A stretch of DNA of 64,000 bases from MM2 sp035460165 (GTDB taxonomy: Bacteria; Pseudomonadota; Gammaproteobacteria; Burkholderiales; Methylophilaceae), in contig DATHWW010000024.1 in assembly GCA_035460165.1 (NCBI GenBank), positions 62,001 through 126,000 of the forward strand, in the 5' to 3' direction. The stretch's first letter is position 1. Every line of letters begins with the position of its first letter. The notes beneath the pieces were generated by a model. That model saw nothing but the letters and a program-made list of their open reading frames with translations, had not been told where the DNA came from and did not search any database. A program made the position numbers and the translations under genes. Below, piece after piece: positions 9,119 to 16,817 of the stretch.

Positions 9119-10537
9119 ATGGTGGCCTCAATCAAACATGCTTCATTTACAGGCGCCGTCGTCATACTCGGTTTTGGCAGCATAGGGCAGGCCATGCTCC
9201 CTCTGCTGTTCCGTCATATCAATATACCGCCCAAACGCGTCACTATCGTCTCCCGAAGCGAAGACAAGAGCGGTATCGCCCAAAAGTATGGCGTGGCGTT
9301 CATTGCCCAGCCGCTGATGGAAGGCAATTACGAAACCGTATTGGAGCCATTGGTGAAGCAGGGCGATTTCCTGCTCAATCTTTCGGTCGATGTGGCCAGT
9401 CTGGCATTGATACGCTTTTGCCGCCGTCGCGGTGCACTCTACCTGGATACCTGCATCGAGCCTTGGCCGGGTCGTTATACCGACCCTAATGCGTCGCCTT
9501 CCCAACGTTCCAACTATGCCTTGCGCGAGGAAATCCTGGCCTACCGCCTGGATAAGCGTCGCGATCCGACCGCCGTGGTCACGCACGGTGCCAATCCGGG
9601 TCTTGCATCAATTTTCGTCAAGCACGCCTTGCAGAACATTGCGGCGGATAACGGTCTGGCGATCGAAAAGCCGACCTGTTACGAAGAATGGGCCGAGTTG
9701 GCCCGCAGTCTCGATATCAAGGTCATCCACATCGCCGAGCGTGATACGCAGATAGCCAACCAACGAAAGAAGCGGGATGAATTCGTAAATACCTGGTCGG
9801 TGGCGGGCTTCTTGAGCGAAGGTCTGCAGCCAGCCGAGTTGGGATGGGGGAGTCATGAAAAGCATTTTCCCAAGGATGGCGGCAAGCATGGTTTCGGCTC
9901 CGACGCCGCTATTTATCTGAATCGCCCGGGTATCGCCACCCGTGTCCGTAGCTGGACTCCGCTGGAAGGCAGCTACCACGGTTTTCTTGTGACACATGGC
10001 GAATCGATTTCCATTGCCGATCACCTGACTCTGCGCGAAAACGGAGAAATCGTTTATCGACCTACTGTGCATTATGCCTACCACCCGTGCGACGACGCGG
10101 TACTTTCACTTCACGAGTTCGCAGGGAAAAATTGGCAACACCTACGCAACAAACGCATTCTGCGCGATGAGATCAAACAAGGAGTAGACGAGCTCGGCGT
10201 TTTGCTCATGGGCAATAACAAAGGCGTTTACTGGTACGGCTCACAGTTGAGCATTGAGCAAGCTCGAAAACTTGCTCCGCATAACAGCGCAACCAGTCTG
10301 CAAGTGGTGGCCGGCGTGCTCGGCGGCATGGTGTGGGCGATACGTAACCCGCATGCCGGAACGGTAGAGCCGGACGATATCGATTACGAACTCGTGCTAG
10401 ACATTGCCAAACCTTATCTTGGTGAACTGGTCGGCATTTACAACGACTGGACACCGTTACGCGATCGCAGCCCATTATTCAGTGAGCCGATGGATAAGGA
10501 AGATCCCTGGCAATTTATCAATTTCCGCGTTTCCTAG
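9119..10537 (+). CDS. hss: Homospermidine synthase
   Basis: The 472-residue protein matches the bacterial homospermidine synthase branch of the saccharopine-dehydrogenase-like family. It has an N-terminal NAD-binding fold (VVILGFGSIGQ, residues 13-23), the landmarks NLSVDVASL, YLDTCIEPW and HGANPGLASIFVK, and the motif HIAERDTQ. The enzyme makes sym-homospermidine from two putrescines (or spermidine plus putrescine) using NAD+ as a transient hydride carrier. The ATG at 9119 is preceded by a good AAAAGGAG ribosome site. An amine oxidoreductase follows 45 nt downstream, consistent with a polyamine unit. The generic alternative name, saccharopine dehydrogenase, fits the motifs less well. Confidence 0.93.
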   Translation: MVASIKHASFTGAVVILGFGSIGQAMLPLLFRHINIPPKRVTIVSRSEDKSGIAQKYGVAFIAQPLMEGNYETVLEPLVKQGDFLLNLSVDVASLALIRFCRRRGALYLDTCIEPWPGRYTDPNASPSQRSNYALREEILAYRLDKRRDPTAVVTHGANPGLASIFVKHALQNIAADNGLAIEKPTCYEEWAELARSLDIKVIHIAERDTQIANQRKKRDEFVNTWSVAGFLSEGLQPAELGWGSHEKHFPKDGGKHGFGSDAAIYLNRPGIATRVRSWTPLEGSYHGFLVTHGESISIADHLTLRENGEIVYRPTVHYAYHPCDDAVLSLHEFAGKNWQHLRNKRILRDEIKQGVDELGVLLMGNNKGVYWYGSQLSIEQARKLAPHNSATSLQVVAGVLGGMVWAIRNPHAGTVEPDDIDYELVLDIAKPYLGELVGIYNDWTPLRDRSPLFSEPMDKEDPWQFINFRVS

Positions 10538-10582
10538 ACCCCGCCCACCATACACAGTCCACCATAATGAATTGATTTAGAA

Positions 10583-11887
10583 ATGTTACTCACAAAGGAG
10601 CTAGGGCTAATCGAGAACTCCTACTACGAGGCTAGCGTGGTGCGCCCGCCGCCTTCCTCGCCACTTTCAGAACACGTAAGTTGTGATGTATGCGTGATTG
10701 GTGGTGGCTATGCCGGCATCTCGGCAGCACTGGAATTGGCCGAGCGCGGTTACTCGGTCACGCTGCTCGAAGCCCAGCGTATAGGTTGGGGCGCATCAGG
10801 AAGAAATGGAGGACAAGCAATCGTAGGTTTTGGTTATTCCGGCGAATGCGCCATTGAAAAACAGTTTTCACACAGGGAGGCACGACAGGCGTGGGATATT
10901 TCGGTTGAAGGCTTGTCTTTGCTGCGGCAGCGCATAGAACGTTACGCTATCGATTGCGATTATGTGCCGGGTTATCTGAGCTTATCCGTTCGTGAAAAAA
11001 AGACCCGGTTATTGGAAAAGTGGGCGCGGCATGTCATGCAGACTTATGACTATCCGTTGCAACTCATTGGCCCGGATGAGATTTCGCAGTGGATCGCCAG
11101 CGAACGTTTTCATGCCGGTGTGTACGATGCCAATTCCGGCCATTTGCACCCATTGAAGTATTGCCTGGGCCTAGCTGCGGCAGCGCGAAGCGCCGGCGTG
11201 CATATCTATGAGAATTCCCCCGTCTACGTTATCCAGCGCGGCGAAGCTCCAATTGTAAAAACAGCGCAAGGAGAGGTTGCCTGCCGATTTGCAGTACTCG
11301 CCGGCAATGTTTACCTCGGTGAATATGGCGATGAAATCGCACCGGAGCTGACTGCCAGCATCATGCCCATCGGTACTTATATGATTGCTACTGCGCCTAT
11401 GGACAAAAATCGGGCAGACGCAATGATGCCGCACCGTACCGCCGTATCCGACACTAATTTCGTTCTCGATTATTTCCGCTTTAGCGCTGATCACCGTTTG
11501 TTATTCGGCGCAGGCGACAGCTATAGCGGCGCAACGCCAAGCAATTTGATCGAACGTATCAGGAATCGCATGCTGGGTGTTTTCCCGCAACTCGGTGATA
11601 TAGCCATCGAATATGCCTGGGGAGGATTCGTGGATTTGACCATGAACCAGGCTCCAGCCTTCGGCCGCCTGCAACCAAATATTTTTTATCTCCACGGGTT
11701 TTCCGGTCATGGCCTTGCATTGACCGGGATGGCGGGAAAACTTGTAGCCGAAACCATTGCAGGCCAAGCAGAACGTTTCGATCTTTTCACGCGTATCCGA
11801 CATCTGCCGTTTCCAGGCGGGAAGCACCTGCGTACGCCGGCTCTTATACTCGGCATGTGGTATTACCGTTTACGGGACATGTTGTAA
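10583..11887 (+). CDS. FAD-dependent oxidoreductase, PuuB-like (gamma-glutamylputrescine oxidase family)
   Basis: A 434-residue DAO-family flavoprotein. The dinucleotide-binding motif CVIGGGYAGISAALELAERG starts near residue 37, followed by RIGWGASGRNGGQ, which is characteristic of PuuB/OrdL-type amine oxidoreductases. The C-terminus has the GFSGHGLALTGMAGKLVAE FAD-contact segment. PuuB oxidises gamma-glutamylputrescine; the exact substrate here is unknown, but its position 45 nt after hss suggests a polyamine. No glutamylputrescine synthetase is visible nearby, so a complete Puu pathway cannot be claimed. Confidence 0.82.
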   Translation: MLLTKELGLIENSYYEASVVRPPPSSPLSEHVSCDVCVIGGGYAGISAALELAERGYSVTLLEAQRIGWGASGRNGGQAIVGFGYSGECAIEKQFSHREARQAWDISVEGLSLLRQRIERYAIDCDYVPGYLSLSVREKKTRLLEKWARHVMQTYDYPLQLIGPDEISQWIASERFHAGVYDANSGHLHPLKYCLGLAAAARSAGVHIYENSPVYVIQRGEAPIVKTAQGEVACRFAVLAGNVYLGEYGDEIAPELTASIMPIGTYMIATAPMDKNRADAMMPHRTAVSDTNFVLDYFRFSADHRLLFGAGDSYSGATPSNLIERIRNRMLGVFPQLGDIAIEYAWGGFVDLTMNQAPAFGRLQPNIFYLHGFSGHGLALTGMAGKLVAETIAGQAERFDLFTRIRHLPFPGGKHLRTPALILGMWYYRLRDML

Positions 11888-11986
11888 GTGGCGGCCGGCA
11901 TGTGGGAAAGACGCATCGTAGGGACCTTATTCTGAAACGGTGCCATGTTGCGGCAAGTTGTGGACTCGTTAAGAGCGTCAGGCTTA

Positions 11987-12610
11987 TTAACCAGCAGCGA
12001 GGGATTGCATCAGAAGTGACTTATAGAGAGTCAACGAACGTTTAATCGCTTCTGGATCGTTGTTGGATTTAGCCAGAAGAAGGGCGCCTTCAAGGGTGGA
12101 AATATAAAGGTCGCTCCAGGCGTGCGCATCAATGCGCTGCCCTGAATGTGCTGCAGCTCGTTCAAACATTTCCAGCAGCGATGCTCGCCAACCGGCAAAA
12201 TGCTTAGCGGCTGCATTGAACAACTGCTCATTGCTCTCGGCAAGCTCCATCGTAAAGATGGCCAGCATGCATCCCTTTTGCAGCTCTGGATCCTGATAAG
12301 CCTCAATTGCGAAATCCAAATAGCCTTCCAAAAACTGGATGGGGTCGGACGCTTGGTTGAAGGGGGCCTTGGCTTGCCTTTCCTCGGCGTCACCCCAGAA
12401 CTTGGCCAGAGCAGCTTCTCCCAGCTGATCTTTGCTATCGAAGTGGTAAAAGAACCCGCCCTTGGTAATGCCTGCAGACTGGCATACCGCATCGACCGTC
12501 ATGGCTGCAAAGCCACGCGACAAAATGGAATCCCTCGCTGCATCTAGGATGCGTGCACGCGACATTTCCGATTTCGATTTACTCACCGTCAATTGAGATT
12601 CTCCAGTCAT
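11987..12610 (-). CDS. TetR/AcrR-family transcriptional regulator of the adjacent sulfur operon
   Basis: The N-terminal TetR helix-turn-helix (ILDAARDSILSRGFAAMTVD, then ITKGGFFYHFDSKDQL) is followed by a C-terminal ligand/dimerisation domain containing KGCMLAIFTMEL, a Cys-containing segment common in NemR/AcrR-like members. The frame is open to 12646; I take ATG 12610 because the upstream region is promoter and operator, but a GTG at 12586 is also possible. It is divergent from the SoxYZ-like operon, with a perfect palindrome between them, so it probably represses that operon and itself. Sensing of a thiol-reactive or sulfur ligand through the Cys is speculative. Confidence 0.92.
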   Translation of the reverse strand: MTGESQLTVSKSKSEMSRARILDAARDSILSRGFAAMTVDAVCQSAGITKGGFFYHFDSKDQLGEAALAKFWGDAEERQAKAPFNQASDPIQFLEGYLDFAIEAYQDPELQKGCMLAIFTMELAESNEQLFNAAAKHFAGWRASLLEMFERAAAHSGQRIDAHAWSDLYISTLEGALLLAKSNNDPEAIKRSLTLYKSLLMQSLAAG

Positions 12611-12623
12611 CCAGTCAAAACTG

Positions 12624-12667
12624 TTGACAAATAGTATCACAGGCATAACATACCAACCAGTTGGTAT
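12624..12667 (+). promoter_or_regulatory. Promoter and TetR operator of the SoxYZ-like operon
   Basis: A perfect -35 hexamer TTGACA lies at 12624-12629, with a possible weak -10 (TAACAT, 12646-12651, 16-nt spacer). Overlapping it is an 8-2-8 perfect inverted repeat, ATACCAAC-CA-GTTGGTAT, at 12650-12667. ACCAAC/GTTGGT half-sites are typical TetR-family operators. The position over the -10 region fits repression, and its location between divergent genes fits autoregulation. Confidence 0.85.
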
Positions 12668-12690
12668 TTTTTATAAACGGAGGGGACGAG

Positions 12691-13482
12691 ATGAATAAGC
12701 AGTTGATGATGTTGAGCTTAGCGGCATCGCTTTTGGTTGCTAGCGGGCAGGCAAATGCAGAGGCCGTGGATAAATACTGGCAAGCTATGCAATCAGCCTA
12801 TTTTCCAAATGCAACGATCGAGGAGAGTTCCTCAATCAAGATAACGGCACCACTTCGTGCGGAAAATGGCGCACAGGTTCCGTTCGCATTTAGCATCGAC
12901 TATCCAATGACAGCTGATCGCTATGTCAAAGCAGTCTATGTCATCGCGGATGCAAACCCCGTCCCCTTGGTTGCTGTTTACCGATTTACCCCTAACTCCG
13001 GCAAGGCGGAGGTTTCAACGCGGATTCGTCTCGAGGTTGACTCTTATGTTCATGTCGTCGCTGAGACCAGCGATGGCAAGTTCCTGATGAGCAAAGCTCC
13101 CATCCGAGCTGCTGGAGGTTGCGGCGGGACGATAGGTGGCGATGAGCAAATGGCTCGCCAATCTGCCGGAAAAATGAAACTTTCGGTCAAGCCGGCGGAA
13201 GATACGCTCAAGGAAGCTCATTTACTTATCAAGCACCCGATGTATACCGGCTTGCAACGGGATTTGGTATCTCAAGGCTTTCGTCCTGCCTTTTTCATCA
13301 GCAAGGTGGTAGCCAAATTCAACGACCAAGTCGTGTTTGATGCCGATACCTACATAGGCGTGAGCGAAGACCCCAATATTCAGTTTCCCTTCAAGGCTGA
13401 TCAAGCTGGCAAGCTGACTGTGTTGATTAAGGATAATGAAGGCAAGGAATTCTCGACCAGCAGCGATGTACAGGTGAATTGA
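12691..13482 (+). CDS. Fused SoxYZ-like sulfur carrier (quinoprotein-associated type)
   Basis: From ATG 12691 (GGAGG 7 nt upstream) the protein has 263 residues: a Sec signal peptide (about 1-23, ending ANA), a SoxY-like immunoglobulin-type domain, the swinging-arm motif GGCGG with Cys at residue 144, and a SoxZ-like domain from about residue 170 to the end. In the Sox system SoxY carries sulfane intermediates on that Cys while bound to SoxZ; here both parts are one chain, so the GGCGG arm is internal rather than C-terminal. The family is known as the quinoprotein dehydrogenase-associated SoxYZ-like carrier. A SoxH-like hydrolase, a cytochrome c and a sulfide dehydrogenase flavoprotein follow. 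Confidence 0.9.
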   Translation: MNKQLMMLSLAASLLVASGQANAEAVDKYWQAMQSAYFPNATIEESSSIKITAPLRAENGAQVPFAFSIDYPMTADRYVKAVYVIADANPVPLVAVYRFTPNSGKAEVSTRIRLEVDSYVHVVAETSDGKFLMSKAPIRAAGGCGGTIGGDEQMARQSAGKMKLSVKPAEDTLKEAHLLIKHPMYTGLQRDLVSQGFRPAFFISKVVAKFNDQVVFDADTYIGVSEDPNIQFPFKADQAGKLTVLIKDNEGKEFSTSSDVQVN

Positions 13483-13486
13483 TGCC

Positions 13487-14404
13487 ATGAAGCGATTGGT
13501 GAGAGATATCGGACTCGTATTGCTGTTAGCTTCAACTTCCGCAATCGCTGAGCCACTTGCGATGAGCCAGATTGCCGAAGGCGTCTATGTACATGTCGGA
13601 AAGCACCATGACTTCGATGAGCACTACGACGGAGATATCGCAAATATCGGGTTCGTCGTCGGCAGCCAAAGTGTTGCAATCATCGATACCGGCGGCTCAT
13701 TCAAGGTCGGGGCGGCACTCCGTGAAGCTGTGAGGTTGGTGACAGATCTTCCCATCCGCTACGTGATCAATACGCATGTTCATCCTGATCACATATTTGG
13801 CAACGCGGCTTTTGAACAGGACCATCCCGTATTCGTCGGCCATGCGAAGCTGCCAGCTACGCTTGAACTGAATCGCGACAATCTGATTCGTGAGCTTCAG
13901 AAGGAGCTCGGCAACGATGCCGATGGGAGCAAAGTAATTGTCCCCACCCAAATTGTCACGGACACAATGGATCTGGATTTGGGCGGGCGCACATTACATC
14001 TGCAAGCTTGGCCAAAGGCGCACACCACTACCGATCTCACCGTGCTGGATAACAAAACGAGCACTTTCTGGACGGGTGACCTGCTATTCATCACACGCAC
14101 CCCGTCGCTAGATGGCGACCTCAAGGGATGGATTAGCGTGATAGATCAGCTCAAAGCCATCCAGGCCAAAGTCACAGTACCCGGGCATGGTGATCCTACT
14201 GATGCCAAGAACGAGATGCTGGATAAGGAGCAGAACTATCTGAATCTGCTGCTTGCCGATGTGCGATTGGCAATCAAAAACGGCGTGGGTTTAATGGATG
14301 CGATTCAAACTGTTGGGCAAGGCGAGAAGGGCCGATGGGTCTTGTTTGATGCCGTGAATCCCAGGAATGTAAACTTGGCCTACCCCCAAATGGAATGGGA
14401 GTAG
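13487..14404 (+). CDS. Periplasmic SoxH-like metallo-beta-lactamase-fold hydrolase (quinoprotein relay type)
   Basis: A 305-residue protein with a signal peptide (cleavage after about SAIA-E, residue 21) and the metallo-beta-lactamase motif THVHPDH near residue 97, plus the downstream ligand patterns KAHTTTDL (His-bearing) and VPGHGDP. It resembles SoxH and the 'quinoprotein relay system zinc metallohydrolase' families, which are repeatedly found beside fused SoxYZ-like carriers. The substrate of these enzymes is not established; a persulfide or thioester on the carrier is a plausible target. It starts 4 nt after the carrier gene, so the two are co-translated. Confidence 0.88.
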   Translation: MKRLVRDIGLVLLLASTSAIAEPLAMSQIAEGVYVHVGKHHDFDEHYDGDIANIGFVVGSQSVAIIDTGGSFKVGAALREAVRLVTDLPIRYVINTHVHPDHIFGNAAFEQDHPVFVGHAKLPATLELNRDNLIRELQKELGNDADGSKVIVPTQIVTDTMDLDLGGRTLHLQAWPKAHTTTDLTVLDNKTSTFWTGDLLFITRTPSLDGDLKGWISVIDQLKAIQAKVTVPGHGDPTDAKNEMLDKEQNYLNLLLADVRLAIKNGVGLMDAIQTVGQGEKGRWVLFDAVNPRNVNLAYPQMEWE

Positions 14405-14409
14405 GGGGT

Positions 14410-14772
14410 ATGAGATTCGCATATAAGCTCTACAGTCTTCTATTCATGTTTACTTCCAGTCTAGTGCCACTTGAGGTTATCGCAGAAGGGGGCAACACTC
14501 ATATCCGAACCTTGGCCTCTTCCTGTGCGATATGTCATAGCACTAACCCTCTAAATAAGTCGGTGATACCCAGCCTGGTCGGGCTGGATGCGCCGTATTT
14601 CATACAAAAAATGCAGGAGTACCGACACTCCAGTAATGAGCATGAGGTCATGACACAGCATGCCAAAGGGCTGACCGAAGAAGAGATCGAGCTACTGGCG
14701 TCCTATTTTGCAAAGCAACCTCGTGGCTGCCCTATTGCCAAAAAGCAGCCAGCCGCATCCTGGAGTAAATAA
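14410..14772 (+). CDS. Class I c-type cytochrome (FccA-like)
   Basis: A 120-residue exported monoheme cytochrome with a signal peptide (about 1-25) and a CAICH heme-binding motif at 39-43; the likely axial Met lies in EVMTQHAKGL. The C-terminal LTEEEIELLASYFA helix is typical of the c553-type cytochrome subunit of sulfide dehydrogenase. The frame is open from ATG 14395; I choose ATG 14410 because it gives a cleaner signal peptide, though neither start has a well-spaced ribosome site. The stop overlaps the flavoprotein start by 1 nt (TAATG). It probably accepts electrons from that subunit. Confidence 0.88.
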   Translation: MRFAYKLYSLLFMFTSSLVPLEVIAEGGNTHIRTLASSCAICHSTNPLNKSVIPSLVGLDAPYFIQKMQEYRHSSNEHEVMTQHAKGLTEEEIELLASYFAKQPRGCPIAKKQPAASWSK

Positions 14773-16112
14773 TGGATCGCAGATCGTTTATTAAGGCCGG
14801 TATGGCTGGCCTTGGTGTAGCCATGTGGTCGCCTTTAGCTTTCGGAAAATCAAAAACCTCCCTAGGCCATGTAGTCATCATCGGGGCTGGCTTTGGAGGG
14901 GCCACAGCTGCAAAGTATCTGCGTATGTGGAGCGATGGACGGGTTTCAGTCACCGTGATTGAACCTAGGCCAAAATTCATCTCTTGCCCAGTCAGTAACC
15001 GAATCTTGAGTGGCATGGCTGATCTGCAAACCGTTACCCATGCGTACGAGCCTTTGCAGGAAAGCTATGGCATCCGGTTCATTAGCGGAATCGCCACTCG
15101 CATTGACCCTGTGCGCAAGCGTGTACAGGTGGGCGCCAATCAGATTCAATATGACCGGCTCATCATTGCCACGGGTATCGACTTTGACTACAGCACCTTG
15201 CCTATGATTACTGCGGATATACAGGCATCCACCATCCCGCATGCATGGAAAGCCGGCACACAAACCCTTCTGCTCAAGGAGCAAATAGCGGCCATGCCGG
15301 ATGGCGGTGTGGCTGCCATCACCATTCCCATGGTCCCGTATCGATGCCCACCAGGTCCTTATGAACGCGCCTGCCAAATTGCCTTCTATCTCAAGAGGCA
15401 CAAGCCAAAGTCCAAGCTGCTTGTGCTGGACGCCAATCCCGCCATCACATCCAAGCGCCCCTTGTTCGAACGCGCCTGGAATGAGTTTTACCAAAACATC
15501 ATTGAGTACTATCCAAGCAGCGCCATTGAGAATCTCGATGTGAAAGCGCTTAGCGTGACCACTACCTTCGGCCGTCACAAAGTAGATGTGCTGAATCTGA
15601 TTCCACCTCAGACAGCTGGCCGACTTGCCCTGGATACTGGATTAGGGAACAGCACCAAACGGTGGTGCGATGTGAATGTTCTGAACTACGAGTCGAAGAT
15701 TATTACAGGCATTCACGTGCTTGGCGACTCCGTTTCCTCTGTCCCTCCCAAGTCAGCTCATGTGGCTACATCGCAGGCCAAGGTCTGCGCCAATGCGATC
15801 ATTGCCGAATTGGCTGGCGAAGAAGTTGACCCGAGCCCGGTCTTTGCAAACACCTGCTATAGCTACGTTGACGACAAGCAGGCGGTACACGTCGCCAACG
15901 TCTACCGATACGACTCTAAGAACAAGGAGATGCAGGCTGCCCCAGGCGGCGGAATTTCAGCTGCGCCTTCGCTGGAGGAAGGAGCACAGGCAGATGTTTG
16001 GGCGGCGAACATCTGGGCAGACGTCCTGAGTTCGTCAAGGAATGCCGAGCACAGGAAGAGCTTCGGCGCACGCAACAAGGTGGAAGCTAATCGAAGTTTT
16101 TTACCTCGATAG
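14772..16112 (+). CDS. fccB: Flavocytochrome c sulfide dehydrogenase, flavoprotein subunit
   Basis: A 446-residue periplasmic FAD protein. The N-terminus carries a twin-arginine motif (DRRSFIKAG), then an FAD-binding VVIIGAGFGGATAAKYL (about residues 34-50). A Cys in FISCPVSN (about 77) and another in PYRCPPGPYERA (about 197) fall in segments conserved in FccB, where cysteines form the redox disulfide beside FAD. A C-terminal FCSD dimer domain ends the protein. It oxidises sulfide (or a persulfide) and passes electrons to the cytochrome encoded just upstream. Its 3' end lies only 86 nt from the left dif/attachment site. Confidence 0.93.
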   Translation: MDRRSFIKAGMAGLGVAMWSPLAFGKSKTSLGHVVIIGAGFGGATAAKYLRMWSDGRVSVTVIEPRPKFISCPVSNRILSGMADLQTVTHAYEPLQESYGIRFISGIATRIDPVRKRVQVGANQIQYDRLIIATGIDFDYSTLPMITADIQASTIPHAWKAGTQTLLLKEQIAAMPDGGVAAITIPMVPYRCPPGPYERACQIAFYLKRHKPKSKLLVLDANPAITSKRPLFERAWNEFYQNIIEYYPSSAIENLDVKALSVTTTFGRHKVDVLNLIPPQTAGRLALDTGLGNSTKRWCDVNVLNYESKIITGIHVLGDSVSSVPPKSAHVATSQAKVCANAIIAELAGEEVDPSPVFANTCYSYVDDKQAVHVANVYRYDSKNKEMQAAPGGGISAAPSLEEGAQADVWAANIWADVLSSSRNAEHRKSFGARNKVEANRSFLPR

Positions 16113-16198
16113 CCACAGCCTCACACGCCGTGTCTCTTGAGAAGGACGTAAAACCCGCCAGTTGAACGGAAATCGTTCCGGCTGCTCCGTTATTTTTT

Positions 16199-16226
16199 AC
16201 TTCGCATAATGTATATTATGTTAAAT
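16199..16226 (+). other. dif-like XerCD site, left prophage junction (attL)
   Basis: The 28-mer has an 11-nt XerC arm (ACTTCGCATAA), a 6-nt centre TGTATA (16210-16215) and an 11-nt XerD arm TTATGTTAAAT. The last 22 positions match the E. coli dif consensus from CGCATAA onward. It forms the left boundary of the filamentous prophage. Confidence 0.93.
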
Positions 16227-16487
16227 TTTGGACATGTTATTAAGGCCATCAAAAAGACGGCCCTGTTTCTCGTAAATCAAATATCTCGCTTCCGCATGCC
16301 GGTTCCGTGGATCAGCCAGATGACGGCATAGAAGCCGCACCAGTTCTGGATCGACGCCTGTTTCAATCAGGCGTTTTTTTTCGACTGCGATATACCGATA
16401 ATATTTCCTGCGCTTCGCTTCGTTCCATTTTCTGTTGTATCGCAGATGCCAATAAAGATTGCATAAACTTCCAGCCCAACCCCGCAT
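16221..16487 (-). CDS. Hypothetical basic protein at the left edge of the prophage
   Basis: An 88-residue Arg/Lys/Tyr-rich frame with motifs such as NEAKRRKYYRYIA and LLCRHLADPRNRHAEARY that look like real protein sequence. An AGGGTG ribosome site lies 5 nt before the ATG. Its stop codon is formed by the TTA of the dif XerD arm (16221-16223). I do not recognise the function. It lies downstream of zot on the same strand, separated by a terminator and a 330-nt non-coding stretch, so it would need its own promoter. Confidence 0.55.
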   Translation of the reverse strand: MRGWAGSLCNLYWHLRYNRKWNEAKRRKYYRYIAVEKKRLIETGVDPELVRLLCRHLADPRNRHAEARYLIYEKQGRLFDGLNNMSKI

Positions 16488-16817
16488 AAAAACACCCTGA
16501 AAATATTTTTGTTGTGGGTGCAGTGTATGTAGCTTTTTTACTACACGATACCGTCAGGACTGCGAGTTACCGTCTCCGGTAAGATCTTGCCGAATGGGAA
16601 ATAGCATCCAGTTGAGCGGATCCGGATAAAAAACTCACGTCGGGATCCTGAGCAACGAAAAACAGCGATTAGATCTAATCGTGTTTTTTTGAGATCTTGA
16701 AAATTTGCGGGGTGAGATCTCGAACGGAAAACAGCCCGGCGCCGGGCTGTTCCGTGACAAGCTGGGGTTCCGCTACGCTCCAGCCCTCTCGGGCCTCAAA
16801 TCGCCCCAGCGGGTGTG
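16488..16817. other. Prophage intergenic region rich in hairpins
   Basis: This 330-nt stretch holds no convincing gene. It contains a TGTAG/CTACA hairpin (16528-16545), the perfect palindrome CGATTAGATCTAATCG (16666-16681), four AGATCT hexamers (16582, 16671, 16692, 16715) and the terminator at 16725-16751. In filamentous phages such a region after the assembly genes usually carries the packaging signal and strand-replication origins; that role is inferred here from position and structure. Confidence 0.65.
16725..16751 (-). terminator. Rho-independent terminator of the phage assembly operon
   Basis: A perfect GC-rich palindrome, AACAGCCCGGC/GCCGGGCTGTT (16730-16751), read on the minus strand is followed by a short TTTT run. 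It lies 67 nt past the zot stop. Confidence 0.75.

Noticed and set aside
9079..9489. 136-codon frame starting in the malQ-treY stop region
   Set aside because: It overlaps hss in another frame; hss has a ribosome site and strong family motifs.
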